Below, piece after piece: positions 45,519 to 54,745 of a stretch of 64,000 bases of DNA (position 1 is its first letter; each line of letters begins with the position of its first letter). Both the position numbers and the translations under genes were made by a program. Under the pieces are notes generated by a model that was not told where the DNA came from, did not search any database, and saw nothing but the letters and a program-made list of their open reading frames with translations. Source of the stretch: Flavobacteriaceae bacterium PS02336 (lineage in GTDB: Bacteria > Bacteroidota > Bacteroidia > Flavobacteriales > Flavobacteriaceae); the NCBI GenBank assembly GCA_029960065.1, contig JASCOF010000007.1, positions 1 through 64,000 on the forward strand, written 5' to 3'.

Positions 45519-46232
45519 ATGAAACTCATCGCCTGGAATTGCAATATGGCATTTAGAAAAAAAGCAGCATTCATTCTTGCTTACCATCCTGATATTGCCG
45601 TAATTTCTGAGTGCGAAAATCCAGAAAAATTAAAATTTCCAAACGAAATACAAACTCCCAACGACATTCTTTGGTACGGAACCAATCCGAACAAAGGAGT
45701 TGGTGTTTTCTCCTATGGTGATTATCGGTTTCAATTATTGGAATGCCATAATCCAGATTTCAAAAACATTCTGCCTGTTGCCGTTACCGGAGGAAAAATT
45801 GATTTTACTTTATTTGCTATTTGGGCAAATAATCCTGCAGATAAAGATGGCGCTTATGTAACGCAGATTTGGAAAGCGATCAATTATTACGAGGATTTAA
45901 TCAAAGAAACCAAAACCATTTTAATTGGCGATTTCAACAGCAATACCATTTGGGACAAACCAAGAAGAGAAGGAAATCATACAACTGTCGTAAATAAATT
46001 AGCCGACAGAAACATTTTCAGCACCTATCATAAATACTTCAACCAAATTCAGGGGAAAGAAACGCATCCAACTTTGTATATGTATCGTCACGAAAACAAG
46101 CCTTATCATCTGGATTATTGCTTTGCTTCAAATGATTTTATGACAGTTTTAGAAAGCGTTGAAGTCGGAAATTATAATGATTGGACTTTATACAGCGATC
46201 ACAAGCCTCTAATAATTAAATTCAATTTATAA
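45519..46232 (+). CDS. Endonuclease/exonuclease/phosphatase family protein
   Basis: 237 residues, EEP fold. Motifs are AWNCNMAFRKK (Asn), VISECE (catalytic Glu), LIGDFNSNTIW (Asp/Asn) and YSDHKPLIIKF (catalytic His). No signal peptide. Members cut DNA, RNA or phosphoesters; no specific substrate can be assigned. It runs 3 bp ahead of the methyltransferase gene. Confidence 0.85.
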   Translation: MKLIAWNCNMAFRKKAAFILAYHPDIAVISECENPEKLKFPNEIQTPNDILWYGTNPNKGVGVFSYGDYRFQLLECHNPDFKNILPVAVTGGKIDFTLFAIWANNPADKDGAYVTQIWKAINYYEDLIKETKTILIGDFNSNTIWDKPRREGNHTTVVNKLADRNIFSTYHKYFNQIQGKETHPTLYMYRHENKPYHLDYCFASNDFMTVLESVEVGNYNDWTLYSDHKPLIIKFNL

Positions 46233-46235
46233 ACC

Positions 46236-46856
46236 ATGAACAACTGGACCAAAAGATGGGACGATCGCTACAGCAATGAAGAATTTGCTTATGGCGAAGA
46301 ACCCAACAATTACCTAAAACAACAAATACAAAAACTAAATTCCGGTTCAATTTTATTTCCTGCCGAAGGCGAAGGTCGAAATGCTGTTTTCGCAGCAAAA
46401 CTAGGATGGAAAGTTTCGGCTTTTGATATTAGCAGAGAAGGAAAAAACAAAGCATTAAAACTTGCTCAAGCAAATAAAGTTTTGATCGATTATCAAGTTG
46501 GCGAATTAGAAACATTGGATTTTAAAGAAGGACAATTTGACGCAATCGCTTTGATTTATGCTCATTTTCCAGCAGAAATTAAATCGGAAATTCACAAACA
46601 ACTTGATCAATTATTGCGCAAGAACGGAATTATTATTTTTGAAGCTTTCAGCAAAAAGCATTTAGAATATTTGGCTATAAACGACAAAGTCGGAGGTCCA
46701 AAAGATATCGAATCGCTTTTTTCAATTGAAGAAATCAAAAATGATTTCCCGAATTATGAAATCATTGAATTAGAAGAAAAAGAAATCCAACTCAACGAAG
46801 GTTTATTCCATAACGGAACGGGATCTGTAATTCGATTTGTTGGCAGAAAAAATTAA
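46236..46856 (+). CDS. Class I SAM-dependent methyltransferase, TehB/thiopurine-type
   Basis: 206 residues. The opening WTKRWDDRYSNEEFAYGEEPNNYL and motif I ILFPAEGEGRNAVFAAKLG are typical of the tellurite-resistance/thiopurine methyltransferase group, which detoxifies small nucleophiles. Operon partner of the EEP gene. Confidence 0.85.
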   Translation: MNNWTKRWDDRYSNEEFAYGEEPNNYLKQQIQKLNSGSILFPAEGEGRNAVFAAKLGWKVSAFDISREGKNKALKLAQANKVLIDYQVGELETLDFKEGQFDAIALIYAHFPAEIKSEIHKQLDQLLRKNGIIIFEAFSKKHLEYLAINDKVGGPKDIESLFSIEEIKNDFPNYEIIELEEKEIQLNEGLFHNGTGSVIRFVGRKN

Positions 46857-46915
46857 TTAATACTCGAAGTGGAGATGCACTGCGGTACGTCTCTACAAAA
46901 ACCCCTCTTTTCTAT

Positions 46916-47485
46916 ATGCTTAAAAAATCATTAAAAATATTTATCGGATTGGTTACTGTTTTAGCAATCACAATTACTTATTTACTAAGTGATTTCAATC
47001 CGATCTATAAAAATGAAGAGTTTGTTGATCTAACTCATAAAATGAAAGAAGCTCAGAAAGAAAATCTAAAAGCATTTACTAATATCTATCAAAAGATAAA
47101 TACAAAAATAAAAGAAGAAAAATGTCCTTGTGATAGAGCTACAGATTATATTGGTCCATACAGACACGGATATTCGCCAACTAAATTACTTTACAAACTA
47201 AAAATACAAAGAGAATTTACACAAATTGATTGCTATAAATACCTTCTACTGAATACTGATTTCAAAGGGCATTATGCCGATTCCAAAATCAAAACTTTTG
47301 GTATAAAAGAAGCTTCAAAATTTTATTTCAATAAAAAGATAGAACAACTTAACGAAGAAGAAATATTGATTGTAATCGTCATGCTAAAAAATCCTAGCCT
47401 TTATGATCCGATTAGAAATAAAGAAGGTGTGAAAAATAGAGTTAATGTACTAAAAAGAATTTTAGAAAAACAAAGAAACAGATAG
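46916..47485 (+). CDS. Membrane-anchored protein resembling a truncated GT51 transglycosylase
   Basis: 189 residues. One N-terminal membrane helix (IFIGLVTVLAITITYLLS). The C-terminal part, FGIKEASKFYFNKKIEQLNE then EEILIVIVMLKNPSLYDPIR and a final basic VLKRIL, follows the second half of a peptidoglycan glycosyltransferase (GT51). The N-terminal catalytic Glu region of GT51 is not visible, so it may be a degenerate or regulatory relative. Confidence 0.5.
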   Translation: MLKKSLKIFIGLVTVLAITITYLLSDFNPIYKNEEFVDLTHKMKEAQKENLKAFTNIYQKINTKIKEEKCPCDRATDYIGPYRHGYSPTKLLYKLKIQREFTQIDCYKYLLLNTDFKGHYADSKIKTFGIKEASKFYFNKKIEQLNEEEILIVIVMLKNPSLYDPIRNKEGVKNRVNVLKRILEKQRNR

Positions 47486-47562
47486 TAAGTATTATTACGT
47501 ATTTAATCTCAAAAAAAACAAAAAAAATCAGAACCTTTGTATCTTTGAACCTTTGCATCTTA

Positions 47563-48267
47563 TTAAAAATATTTATGCTCCATAATTTCAAAGCGTAATT
47601 CCTCAACATCCAAAATCCCGATACGTTTTCCAACTGTTTTTATCAAATCTTCTTTTTTCAAACTTGAAATAACACGAATTGCCTGCTCTTCAGTCGTTCC
47701 TGCAAAATCAGCAATTTCTTTTCTCGAAAGATCAATATCAATTAACCCGTCGATTTGTCCAAATTTGCGATGAATATAAAGCAGTAAATCAACCACACGT
47801 TCACGGACAGTCATATGTGCGATTTTACGAATATTGTTCTCGCTTTTATTTAATTCATCAGCATAAAACAACATTAAAGCATACGTAAATTCAGGAACTT
47901 GCTTTAAAATATCAAGCATAGTTTCATTGCTAAAATTACATAAAACCGTATCTTCCAGCGCATAAGCACCAATTAAGTATTTTTTACCCGTTCCAAATCC
48001 GCGAAAGCCTATTGTATCTCCGTTTTTTGTCAGACGAACAATTTGTTCACGTCCATTTATTCCCGTTTTTACCGTTTTTACTTTTCCTTTACAAATAAAA
48101 TAAAGTCCTTGCAGCGGCGCGCCTTCGGTAATAAATTGATCCGATTTTTTGCAGACAATATTCTGCTTTTTAGAAACAAACTGGCTCATTTGTTCTAAAT
48201 GCAGATGTTTCTTGATAAAACAATTTTCATTGGCACAAGAATAACAAGCGGTTTGTTCTTCTTTCAT
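47563..48267 (-). CDS. Crp/Fnr family regulator with N-terminal cysteine cluster
   Basis: 234 residues. The first 16 residues carry C8-x2-C11-x4-C16, and Cys110 lies in the effector domain, together resembling the four ligands of the oxygen-sensing [4Fe-4S] cluster of Fnr. A cNMP-binding-like beta-roll (~30-140) and a C-terminal winged helix (SRKEIADFAGTTEEQAIRVI) follow. It lies divergent from the nitrate reductase gene and shares the operator region 48351-48382, so it probably regulates nitrate genes in response to oxygen or NO. Confidence 0.85.
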   Translation of the reverse strand: MKEEQTACYSCANENCFIKKHLHLEQMSQFVSKKQNIVCKKSDQFITEGAPLQGLYFICKGKVKTVKTGINGREQIVRLTKNGDTIGFRGFGTGKKYLIGAYALEDTVLCNFSNETMLDILKQVPEFTYALMLFYADELNKSENNIRKIAHMTVRERVVDLLLYIHRKFGQIDGLIDIDLSRKEIADFAGTTEEQAIRVISSLKKEDLIKTVGKRIGILDVEELRFEIMEHKYF

Positions 48268-48350
48268 GAGTCCAAATTTTTATCGGATTAAAAACTAATT
48301 TATTGTTACTCATTTAATTTAATCAAAAGTAGAAAAATAAATTTAAAAAA

Positions 48351-48382
48351 TAAGTATTTATACGTAAAAATACTTATTTTTG
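48351..48382 (+). promoter_or_regulatory. Nitrate reductase promoter with triple half-site operator
   Basis: TAAGTA (48351-48356), TACGTA (48361-48366) and TACTTA (48371-48376) are each separated by 4 bp, making two overlapping 6-4-6 palindromes. TATTTTTG (48375-48382) is the -7 box, overlapping the last half-site exactly as in the nirB promoter. The divergent Crp/Fnr gene starts 83 bp away. Confidence 0.65.
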
Positions 48383-48442
48383 TATAAGTGATTTATCTAA
48401 ATCCCTGCAGATTCAAGAAATAGTATCTAAAAAAGAACTGTA

Positions 48443-51400
48443 ATGCAAAATACCAAAATCAAAACTACCTGTTCCTATTGTGGCGTTGGCTGCGGTATAA
48501 TTGTAACCAACGATGCCAAAAATGGCGTTATGGTAGAAGGCGACAAAGAGCATCCTGTAAATAAAGGAATGTTATGTTCTAAAGGAATGAATCTGCATTA
48601 CGTAGTCAATGATACTTCTGACCGAATTTTATATCCCGAAATGCGTGGCAGTAAATCGTATCCTCTTGAACGTGTAAGTTGGGATACTGCTCTTGACCGC
48701 GCTGCGGCTGTTTTTTCTTCTATCATAAAAAAACATGGTCCAGACAGCGTTGGATTTTATATTTCAGGACAATGTTTAACTGAGGAATATTATTTGGTAA
48801 ACAAACTCGTAAAAGGTTTTTTAAAAACCAATAATATCGATACCAATTCCCGTCTCTGCATGAGCTCTGCCGTAGTAGGTTATAAAAAAACATTTGGAGA
48901 AGATTCTGTTCCAATTGCTTATGATGATATTGAACTTGCTGATACGTTTCTAATTACCGGTGCAAATCCTGCTTGGTGCCACCCTATTCTTTTCAGAAGA
49001 ATTGAAAAACATAAAGAGAAAAATCCCAAAACAAAAATCATCTGCATTGATCCAAGACGAACAGATACTGCCGCTTTCGCCGATTTACACTTGCAGATTA
49101 TTCCCGGTTCCGACATTATTTTATATCATGCCATTGCTAGACGCATAATCGAAAAAGGTCATGTAGATCATGATTTTGTTAAAAATAATGCAGAGAATTT
49201 CAAGCAATATAAAGATTTAGTACTAAATACTTCGCTTGAAAAAGCATCCAAACTTTGCGGTATTCCCGTAAATGATATTAAACTCGCAGCAGATATTATC
49301 GGAAAAGCAAAAGGTTTTATTTCGCTTTGGGCAATGGGACTGAATCAAAGTGCTGTTGGTGTTGATAAAAATACGGCCTTATTAAATTTGTCTTTATTAA
49401 CAGGACAAATTGGTAAACCGGGATCTGGACCATTTTCATTAACGGGTCAGCCCAACGCAATGGGCGGACGCGAAGTTGGCGGTATGGCAACACTTTTAGC
49501 AGCCCACAAAGACATTGCAAATCCTGAACATCGGAAAGAAGTGGCTGATTTTTGGGGAGTTGATGAGATTTCAGATAAACCAGGTTTAACGGCAACAGAA
49601 ATGTTTGAAGCTTTAGAATCTGGAAAAATGAAAGCCGTTTGGATTATCTGTACAAATCCACTGGTAAGTTTACCAGATTCTAGAAGAATTGAAAAAGCGC
49701 TCCAAAATGCAAAATTCGTGGTCGTTCAAGACATTTCGCATAACGCAGATACAGCTAAATTTGCCGATTTATTATTACCTGCCGCAGGATGGTTAGAGAA
49801 AGAAGGAACGATGACGAATTCTGAACGTCGTATTTCTTATTTACCAAAAGGAATTAATGCTCCGGGAGAAGCACTTCCAGATATTGAGATTCTCATTCGC
49901 TTTGCGAAAAAAATGAATTTCAACGGCTTCAATTTTAACAGTGCCGAAGAAATTTACAAAGAACATTGTGCGCTTACAAAAGGCACTAACATCGATATTT
50001 CATTTTTAAATTATAATCGTTTAAAAAATGAAGGCACTTTTCAATGGCCTGTTCCAGATTATGGACATCCAGGAACACCTAGATTATTTACCGATAAAAA
50101 ATTCTACACGCCATCAGGAAAAGCAATTTTTAATCTGCCTGTTTCGATTGAAAATACATCCGTGCAGCCCAATGCCGAATTTCCTTTTATTTTAACAACA
50201 GGAAGAATCCGCGATCAATGGCACACCATGACTAAAACAGGAAAAGTATCAAGATTATTAACGCATATACCAAGTCCAGTTTTAGAAATCAATCCGATTG
50301 ATGCTTTTAAAAATGAAATAAAAAATGGCGATATTGTTACCGTAAAAAGTAAAAATGGTGAAGTTCGTGTAAAAGCAAAAGTTACCGATTCCATCAAAGA
50401 AAAAGTGCTTTTCCTTCCCATGCATTGGGGAAAGCAATTAGAAAATGATTTAAACCGAACCAATAACTTAACGAATACAGTCGTTGATCCTGTCTCAAAA
50501 GAACCGGATTTTAAATTCACAACCGTTTCCATTACCAAATATGTAAAACCATTTCAAAAAATTGCGATTGTTGGTGCTGGCGCGGCATCTTTCCGATTCA
50601 TTCAAAACTATCGTGAATTCAATACTACTGATGAAATTATTGTTTTTTCGAATGAAATAAATCCGTTTTACAATCGCGTTTTACTTCCTGAATATATGAC
50701 AGGAGAATTCTCTTGGGAACAGCTTTTAAAAGTTAAAGATGGTGAAACTTTCAATAAATTAAAAATCACCATGAAAGCGGGAGTTTCTATTGATAAAATA
50801 GATACTAAACTAAAAATGATCACAGACAGCCAAGGCGAAGATCATATTTTCGATTCTCTGATTTTGGCGACAGGAAGCCGTCCTTTTGTTCCAGAAAATG
50901 CACAGCTTCATCTTCCGGGTCGTTTTACAGTTAGAAGAAAAGAAGATGCCGATCGTTTAAAAAAACATCTTGACAGCACCAATCTTCCACCAGAAGAAAA
51001 GCATGTCGTGATTATCGGCGGTGGTTTATTAGGTTTGGAATTGGCAGCAGCTTTAAAACATAAAAAAGTAAAAACAACGATAATTCAGAGAGCTTCCCGA
51101 TTAATGGAACGTCAGCTGGACCGAATTTCAAGCAAATTATTAGCCGAAGAAGTACAGCTTCGTGACATTCAAATTTATTTTGACAATGAAGTCAGCACCG
51201 TTTTTGAAACGGATAATCCTAACGAAATTGAAATTGCCTTAAAAAGCGGTAAAATAATTACGGCGAATGCGATCGTTTATACTATTGGAACAATTCCGAA
51301 TATCGAAATCGCTCGAGAAAGCGGTCTTGCCTGCGGTCGAGGTGTAAAAGTGAATCAATATTTACAGACATCCAATCCTGATATTTTTGCGATTGGTGAA

Positions 51401-51958
51401 ATAGCTGAATTCGAAAATAAGTTATTCGGAATCACTTCTGCAGCCGAAGAACAGGCAGATATTCTAGCGAACTTCTTGGCGGGAGATATCAGCAGTTATT
51501 ATAAAGGTTCTATTTTGATGAACATTTTAAAATTAGAAGATATCAATCTTTGCAGTATCGGCGACTTAACCATTCCAGAAAATGACGATTCATACGAAGA
51601 AATTGTTTTTACCGATTTGAAAAAACGGTATTACAAAAAATGCATCGTAAAAGATGATCTTTTAGTCGGCGCCATTTTAATGGGCGATAAAAACGAGTTT
51701 GCCGAATTCAAAACCATGATCGAAAGTAAAATCGAATTATCAGATAAACGAAATACGCTTTTAAGAGGAAGCTCTAACGCAAAACCGGTTTTAGGAAAAT
51801 TAGTCTGTTCCTGCAGTCAAGTCGGCTCAGGAAATATTGAAGAAACGATTAAAAGCGGTGTAAAAGATTTCACTGAATTATGTAAAAACACAGGTGCGGG
51901 ATTAGGTTGTGGAAGTTGTAAAACGGAGGTTAAGGAGATTTTAGCTAAGTGCAAATAG
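48443..51958 (+). CDS. nasA: Assimilatory nitrate reductase fused to flavin reductase and [2Fe-2S] domain
   Basis: 1171 residues. The N-terminal molybdopterin reductase (about 1-690) has [4Fe-4S] ligands Cys10, Cys13, Cys17 and Cys45 and a probable Mo-ligand Cys139 in SRLCMSSAV. It is followed by an FAD/NAD oxidoreductase (about 704-1080; IAIVGAGAASF and VVIIGGGLLGLELAAAL) and a C-terminal BFD-type [2Fe-2S] domain (about 1122-1168; CSCSQ and CGSCKTEV). In other bacteria the electron-transfer subunit (NasC-like) is a separate protein; the fusion lets one chain pass electrons from NAD(P)H to nitrate. Cytoplasmic, no Tat signal. Moco comes from the minus-strand genes nearby. Confidence 0.93.
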   Translation: MQNTKIKTTCSYCGVGCGIIVTNDAKNGVMVEGDKEHPVNKGMLCSKGMNLHYVVNDTSDRILYPEMRGSKSYPLERVSWDTALDRAAAVFSSIIKKHGPDSVGFYISGQCLTEEYYLVNKLVKGFLKTNNIDTNSRLCMSSAVVGYKKTFGEDSVPIAYDDIELADTFLITGANPAWCHPILFRRIEKHKEKNPKTKIICIDPRRTDTAAFADLHLQIIPGSDIILYHAIARRIIEKGHVDHDFVKNNAENFKQYKDLVLNTSLEKASKLCGIPVNDIKLAADIIGKAKGFISLWAMGLNQSAVGVDKNTALLNLSLLTGQIGKPGSGPFSLTGQPNAMGGREVGGMATLLAAHKDIANPEHRKEVADFWGVDEISDKPGLTATEMFEALESGKMKAVWIICTNPLVSLPDSRRIEKALQNAKFVVVQDISHNADTAKFADLLLPAAGWLEKEGTMTNSERRISYLPKGINAPGEALPDIEILIRFAKKMNFNGFNFNSAEEIYKEHCALTKGTNIDISFLNYNRLKNEGTFQWPVPDYGHPGTPRLFTDKKFYTPSGKAIFNLPVSIENTSVQPNAEFPFILTTGRIRDQWHTMTKTGKVSRLLTHIPSPVLEINPIDAFKNEIKNGDIVTVKSKNGEVRVKAKVTDSIKEKVLFLPMHWGKQLENDLNRTNNLTNTVVDPVSKEPDFKFTTVSITKYVKPFQKIAIVGAGAASFRFIQNYREFNTTDEIIVFSNEINPFYNRVLLPEYMTGEFSWEQLLKVKDGETFNKLKITMKAGVSIDKIDTKLKMITDSQGEDHIFDSLILATGSRPFVPENAQLHLPGRFTVRRKEDADRLKKHLDSTNLPPEEKHVVIIGGGLLGLELAAALKHKKVKTTIIQRASRLMERQLDRISSKLLAEEVQLRDIQIYFDNEVSTVFETDNPNEIEIALKSGKIITANAIVYTIGTIPNIEIARESGLACGRGVKVNQYLQTSNPDIFAIGEIAEFENKLFGITSAAEEQADILANFLAGDISSYYKGSILMNILKLEDINLCSIGDLTIPENDDSYEEIVFTDLKKRYYKKCIVKDDLLVGAILMGDKNEFAEFKTMIESKIELSDKRNTLLRGSSNAKPVLGKLVCSCSQVGSGNIEETIKSGVKDFTELCKNTGAGLGCGSCKTEVKEILAKCK

Positions 51959-51989
51959 GTTCTTTTATGTTACCTTACTTTGAGCATAA

Positions 51990-52175
51990 ATTTTACCGCA
52001 AAGAGCGCAAAGTTTTTTCGCAAAGTTTCGCAAAGTGTATTTAATAAGTAGACAAAGTTCGCAAAGCTTTGAGAATAGATTTCAGTCAAGCTTTGTGAGC
52101 TTAATAAAAATAATTTCACGCATAGAATGTAAACCTTAAAAAACTTCGCGAAAAAACTTTGCGCTCTTTGCGTTA
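51990..52175. repeat. Mosaic repeat spacer with GCGCAAAG/CTTTGCGC words
   Basis: About 190 bp assembled from GAGCGCAAAGTTTTTTCGC, TTCGCAAAG and their complements, such as GCGAAAAAACTTTGCGCTC. The ends pair over ~20 bp with a few mismatches, so the spacer can fold as one hairpin. Related wording is at 59950-60100. Confidence 0.6.
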
Positions 52176-52236
52176 AAATCAACACAATCCAACAACCTAA
52201 AACTTGAAACAAAGAAAACCTGAAACAAAAAGAAAA

Positions 52237-53667
52237 ATGGAGCTAACAAGATTAATAGTAAAAGGAGGAGTTATATCACCAGGAGAACTCCGAGAAGTTG
52301 TAAACATTGCTTTAGACGAAGGTCTGGATTCTATTTCTTTTGGTTCTAGACAGGATATTATATTTCCAAAAGGTTTTAAATCTCTGGACAAAACAACTTT
52401 AGGCAAACATCACTTTGTGTATCCAGATCAGAAGAGCGGGAACAATATTGTTTCTTCTTATGTTTCTACTGATATTTTTAGAAATACCAATTGGCTTACA
52501 GGAAATCGTTTTTTATATATTTTAGAAGAATTTAAAGAACAACCCACACTCAAAGTCAACATAACAGATCCAAAACAGCAACTGGTTCCTTTGTTTACTG
52601 GACATTTAAACTTTATAGCTTCCGAACAAGAAGATTATTGGTATTTGTACATCCGACTTCCAAAATGGGAGAAAATGGAAATTTATCCTGTTTTACTTTA
52701 TACTTGGGATTTAGCCAAGATTTATTACGAAATCGAAAAAATCTGCGAAGAAGAATCTGTTGGTATCGAAATGCTTTTTACCTTGGTAAGTGAAGCTTTG
52801 GACACAAATAATCGAACAATGGACAAACCGCTCCATATTCCGTTTTATCCTTTTCCTTATTACGAAGGAATGAACCGAATGGGTATCGACCAATATTGGC
52901 TGGGATTGTATTGGAGAAATAATTTATACGATTTGGACTTTCTAAAAGAAATGTGCGATTTGTGCTTTGAATGCAAAATTGGTAAGATCTCTATCACACC
53001 TTGGAAATCTTTTATTATTAAAGGAATTCCGAAAGACAGAAAACTCGAGTGGGAAAAGTTTTTAGGCAAACGCGGAATCAATGTACGTCATTCGTTATTG
53101 GAATTAAACTGGCATTTACCTGTGGCAATGGAATGGGCTTTGAACCTTAAAACTTTCTTAGTTAGAACTTTAGATCAATTTGATATCAGTACATACGGTC
53201 TCAATTTTGGAATTTCGGAATACAATCGTGACGGACATTATTTTACTTCGATTGTCATCGAAAAAAATGAACTTCCAGCTGCTTTAGAATCCATTAAAAT
53301 CAGAGATACTTATAATGTATTGTTTGCAAAAAATTTCGACCCAAATACACGCGAGTATATTGTACATTCACAGGATATTGATAAACTAGAACTGCCAACG
53401 ATTTTAATCGAATTAAGTCGAAAATATTTTGATGAACTCGGAAATAGTTCGACAGAAACAGTCGAAAATCCACAGAAAAAAGAAAAAATACAGCACGAAA
53501 TTTACCAATGCCAAGAATGCCTGACGCTTTATAATTCAGAATACGGAGATGATACACAAGGAATTCCAAAAGGCCTGCTTTTTAGCAATTTGCCCGAAAC
53601 GTATTGCTGTTCTTTGTGCGAAGCTCCCAAAAGTAATTTTAGAATTTTAGAAGCGGTTGAGCAATAG
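52237..53667 (+). CDS. Sulfite/nitrite-reductase-like protein with C-terminal rubredoxin
   Basis: About 476 residues from the ATG at 52237; the longer frame starts at TTG inside a repeat. The N-terminal region is similar in pattern to the ferredoxin-like halves of nitrite/sulfite reductases (MELTRLIVKGGVISPGELRE; KIGKISITPWKSFIIKGI), but the siroheme cluster cysteines are not present. The C-terminal ~50 residues are a rubredoxin with paired CQEC and CSLC iron ligands (about 422-468). The likely role is an electron carrier or adaptor between reductases in the assimilation pathway. Confidence 0.75.
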   Translation: MELTRLIVKGGVISPGELREVVNIALDEGLDSISFGSRQDIIFPKGFKSLDKTTLGKHHFVYPDQKSGNNIVSSYVSTDIFRNTNWLTGNRFLYILEEFKEQPTLKVNITDPKQQLVPLFTGHLNFIASEQEDYWYLYIRLPKWEKMEIYPVLLYTWDLAKIYYEIEKICEEESVGIEMLFTLVSEALDTNNRTMDKPLHIPFYPFPYYEGMNRMGIDQYWLGLYWRNNLYDLDFLKEMCDLCFECKIGKISITPWKSFIIKGIPKDRKLEWEKFLGKRGINVRHSLLELNWHLPVAMEWALNLKTFLVRTLDQFDISTYGLNFGISEYNRDGHYFTSIVIEKNELPAALESIKIRDTYNVLFAKNFDPNTREYIVHSQDIDKLELPTILIELSRKYFDELGNSSTETVENPQKKEKIQHEIYQCQECLTLYNSEYGDDTQGIPKGLLFSNLPETYCCSLCEAPKSNFRILEAVEQ

Positions 53668-53809
53668 CATTTTATATAAAAAGCTTAACATTTCTGTATT
53701 CAAAAATTGTGTACATTTAGCTTAACTAAGAATTTGCCTTATAAAAGCATACTTCAAAAGCTTTAAAATACTTGGTTTAATCTATTTACTCAATAAAAAA
53801 AATACTGTT

Positions 53810-54442
53810 ATGATAAAAAGAACAACGCGAACCCCTGCTGCAAAAACAACTGATATTCCAGCAGAAACAGCAGTAGAAAGCACTACAGAAACACAAACGC
53901 AGCCAGAAGCTAAAACAACCGTGAGACGTACCACTAGAACTGCAACGAAAACACCAGCTTCAAAAACAACTGCAAAAGCACCATCTGCCACCGTTAAGCC
54001 TGCAGCAAAGACACCTGTTCGAGCAGCATCTAAAGGAACTCCTCGAGCAACGGTCAAAAAAGAAGCGTCTACCGAAAAAAAAGAGCCAATTGTATCTGAA
54101 ATTATAGAAATACAAACGCAGGATATTCCCGTTCCTTTTGAACAAAATGAGCCAATTCTAGAAGTAGATGGAGCAATTCTTGAAATAGTAAAAGATAAAA
54201 AAAAGGATCTAAAATCGCAGTTGAAAGCTAAACTTAAAGCAAAAAAAGAAAAGGAAAAGAAAAGAGAAAAGGCAATAAAAGCCGTAATCAAAAAGCTGGA
54301 AAAAGCGAAGAAAGCAAAACTAAAAGCTGCTGAGAAGAAAAAAGAAAAAGCTAAAAAAGCCAAAGAGAAAGCGAAAGCTAAGAAAATTAAAGCACAAAAA
54401 GCTAAAGACCAAAAAAAGACCAAGGCTAAAAAGAAAAAATAA
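53810..54442 (+). CDS. Lys/Ala-rich histone-H1-like basic protein
   Basis: 210 residues of low complexity. The N-terminal part is Thr/Ala/Pro-rich with TTRT and AAKT words, a central acidic ~45-residue segment follows (PIVSEIIEIQTQDIPVPFEQ), then ~75 residues made almost only of Lys, Ala and Glu. Such tails resemble bacterial H1-like nucleoid proteins, but the family is hard to define by eye. Its antisense frame (53782-54423) is an artefact of the composition. Confidence 0.7.
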   Translation: MIKRTTRTPAAKTTDIPAETAVESTTETQTQPEAKTTVRRTTRTATKTPASKTTAKAPSATVKPAAKTPVRAASKGTPRATVKKEASTEKKEPIVSEIIEIQTQDIPVPFEQNEPILEVDGAILEIVKDKKKDLKSQLKAKLKAKKEKEKKREKAIKAVIKKLEKAKKAKLKAAEKKKEKAKKAKEKAKAKKIKAQKAKDQKKTKAKKKK

Positions 54443-54450
54443 TAATTAAG

Positions 54451-54487
54451 AAAGGTTTGACTTTAATAAAGTTGAACCTTTTTTTAT
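54451..54487 (+). terminator. Terminator of the Lys-rich protein gene
   Basis: AAAGGTT pairs with AACCTTT around an inner CTTT/AAAG helix, followed by seven T, 8 bp after the stop. Confidence 0.8.
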
Positions 54488-54507
54488 TTTCATTAGCGAT
54501 TACATAC

Positions 54508-54616
54508 AGTTTGTCATTCTGAGAAACGAAGAATCACACTAGAAACTCTGCACAGTAATTTATCAATCTTTGTCGATTTGCGAGTGTGATTCTTCGTTCC
54601 TCAGAATGACAAAACT
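54508..54616. repeat. Inverted repeat, family B, copy 3
   Basis: Arms 54508-54540 and 54583-54616 are complementary with one mismatch and one 1-nt bulge (GTCATTCTGAGAAACGAAG type). The spacer has CACTAGAAACTC and ATCTTTGTCGATTTG, shared with the copy at 27896-28029. Tandem ACAATTAACAATT words follow at 54700-54745. Confidence 0.85.
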
Positions 54617-54745
54617 ATTGCTGTTAGGACTTCGACCTCGCTCAGCCAGATAATCATTATATATTAAAAAAGGTTTGAATATGTACAAAGTAACTTATTC
54701 ACAATTAACAATTAACCATTCACAACTAACAATTCACAATTAACA

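Noticed and set aside
47486..47501. TAAGTA-TTAT-TACGTA match to the shared operator
   Set aside because: It lies between the 3' ends of two convergent genes with no -7 box or downstream start; likely chance in AT-rich DNA.
53782..54423. 213-residue Phe/Ala-rich frame opposite the Lys-rich protein
   Set aside because: Mirror of a Lys/Ala-biased gene; the plus strand has the terminator and a natural start.
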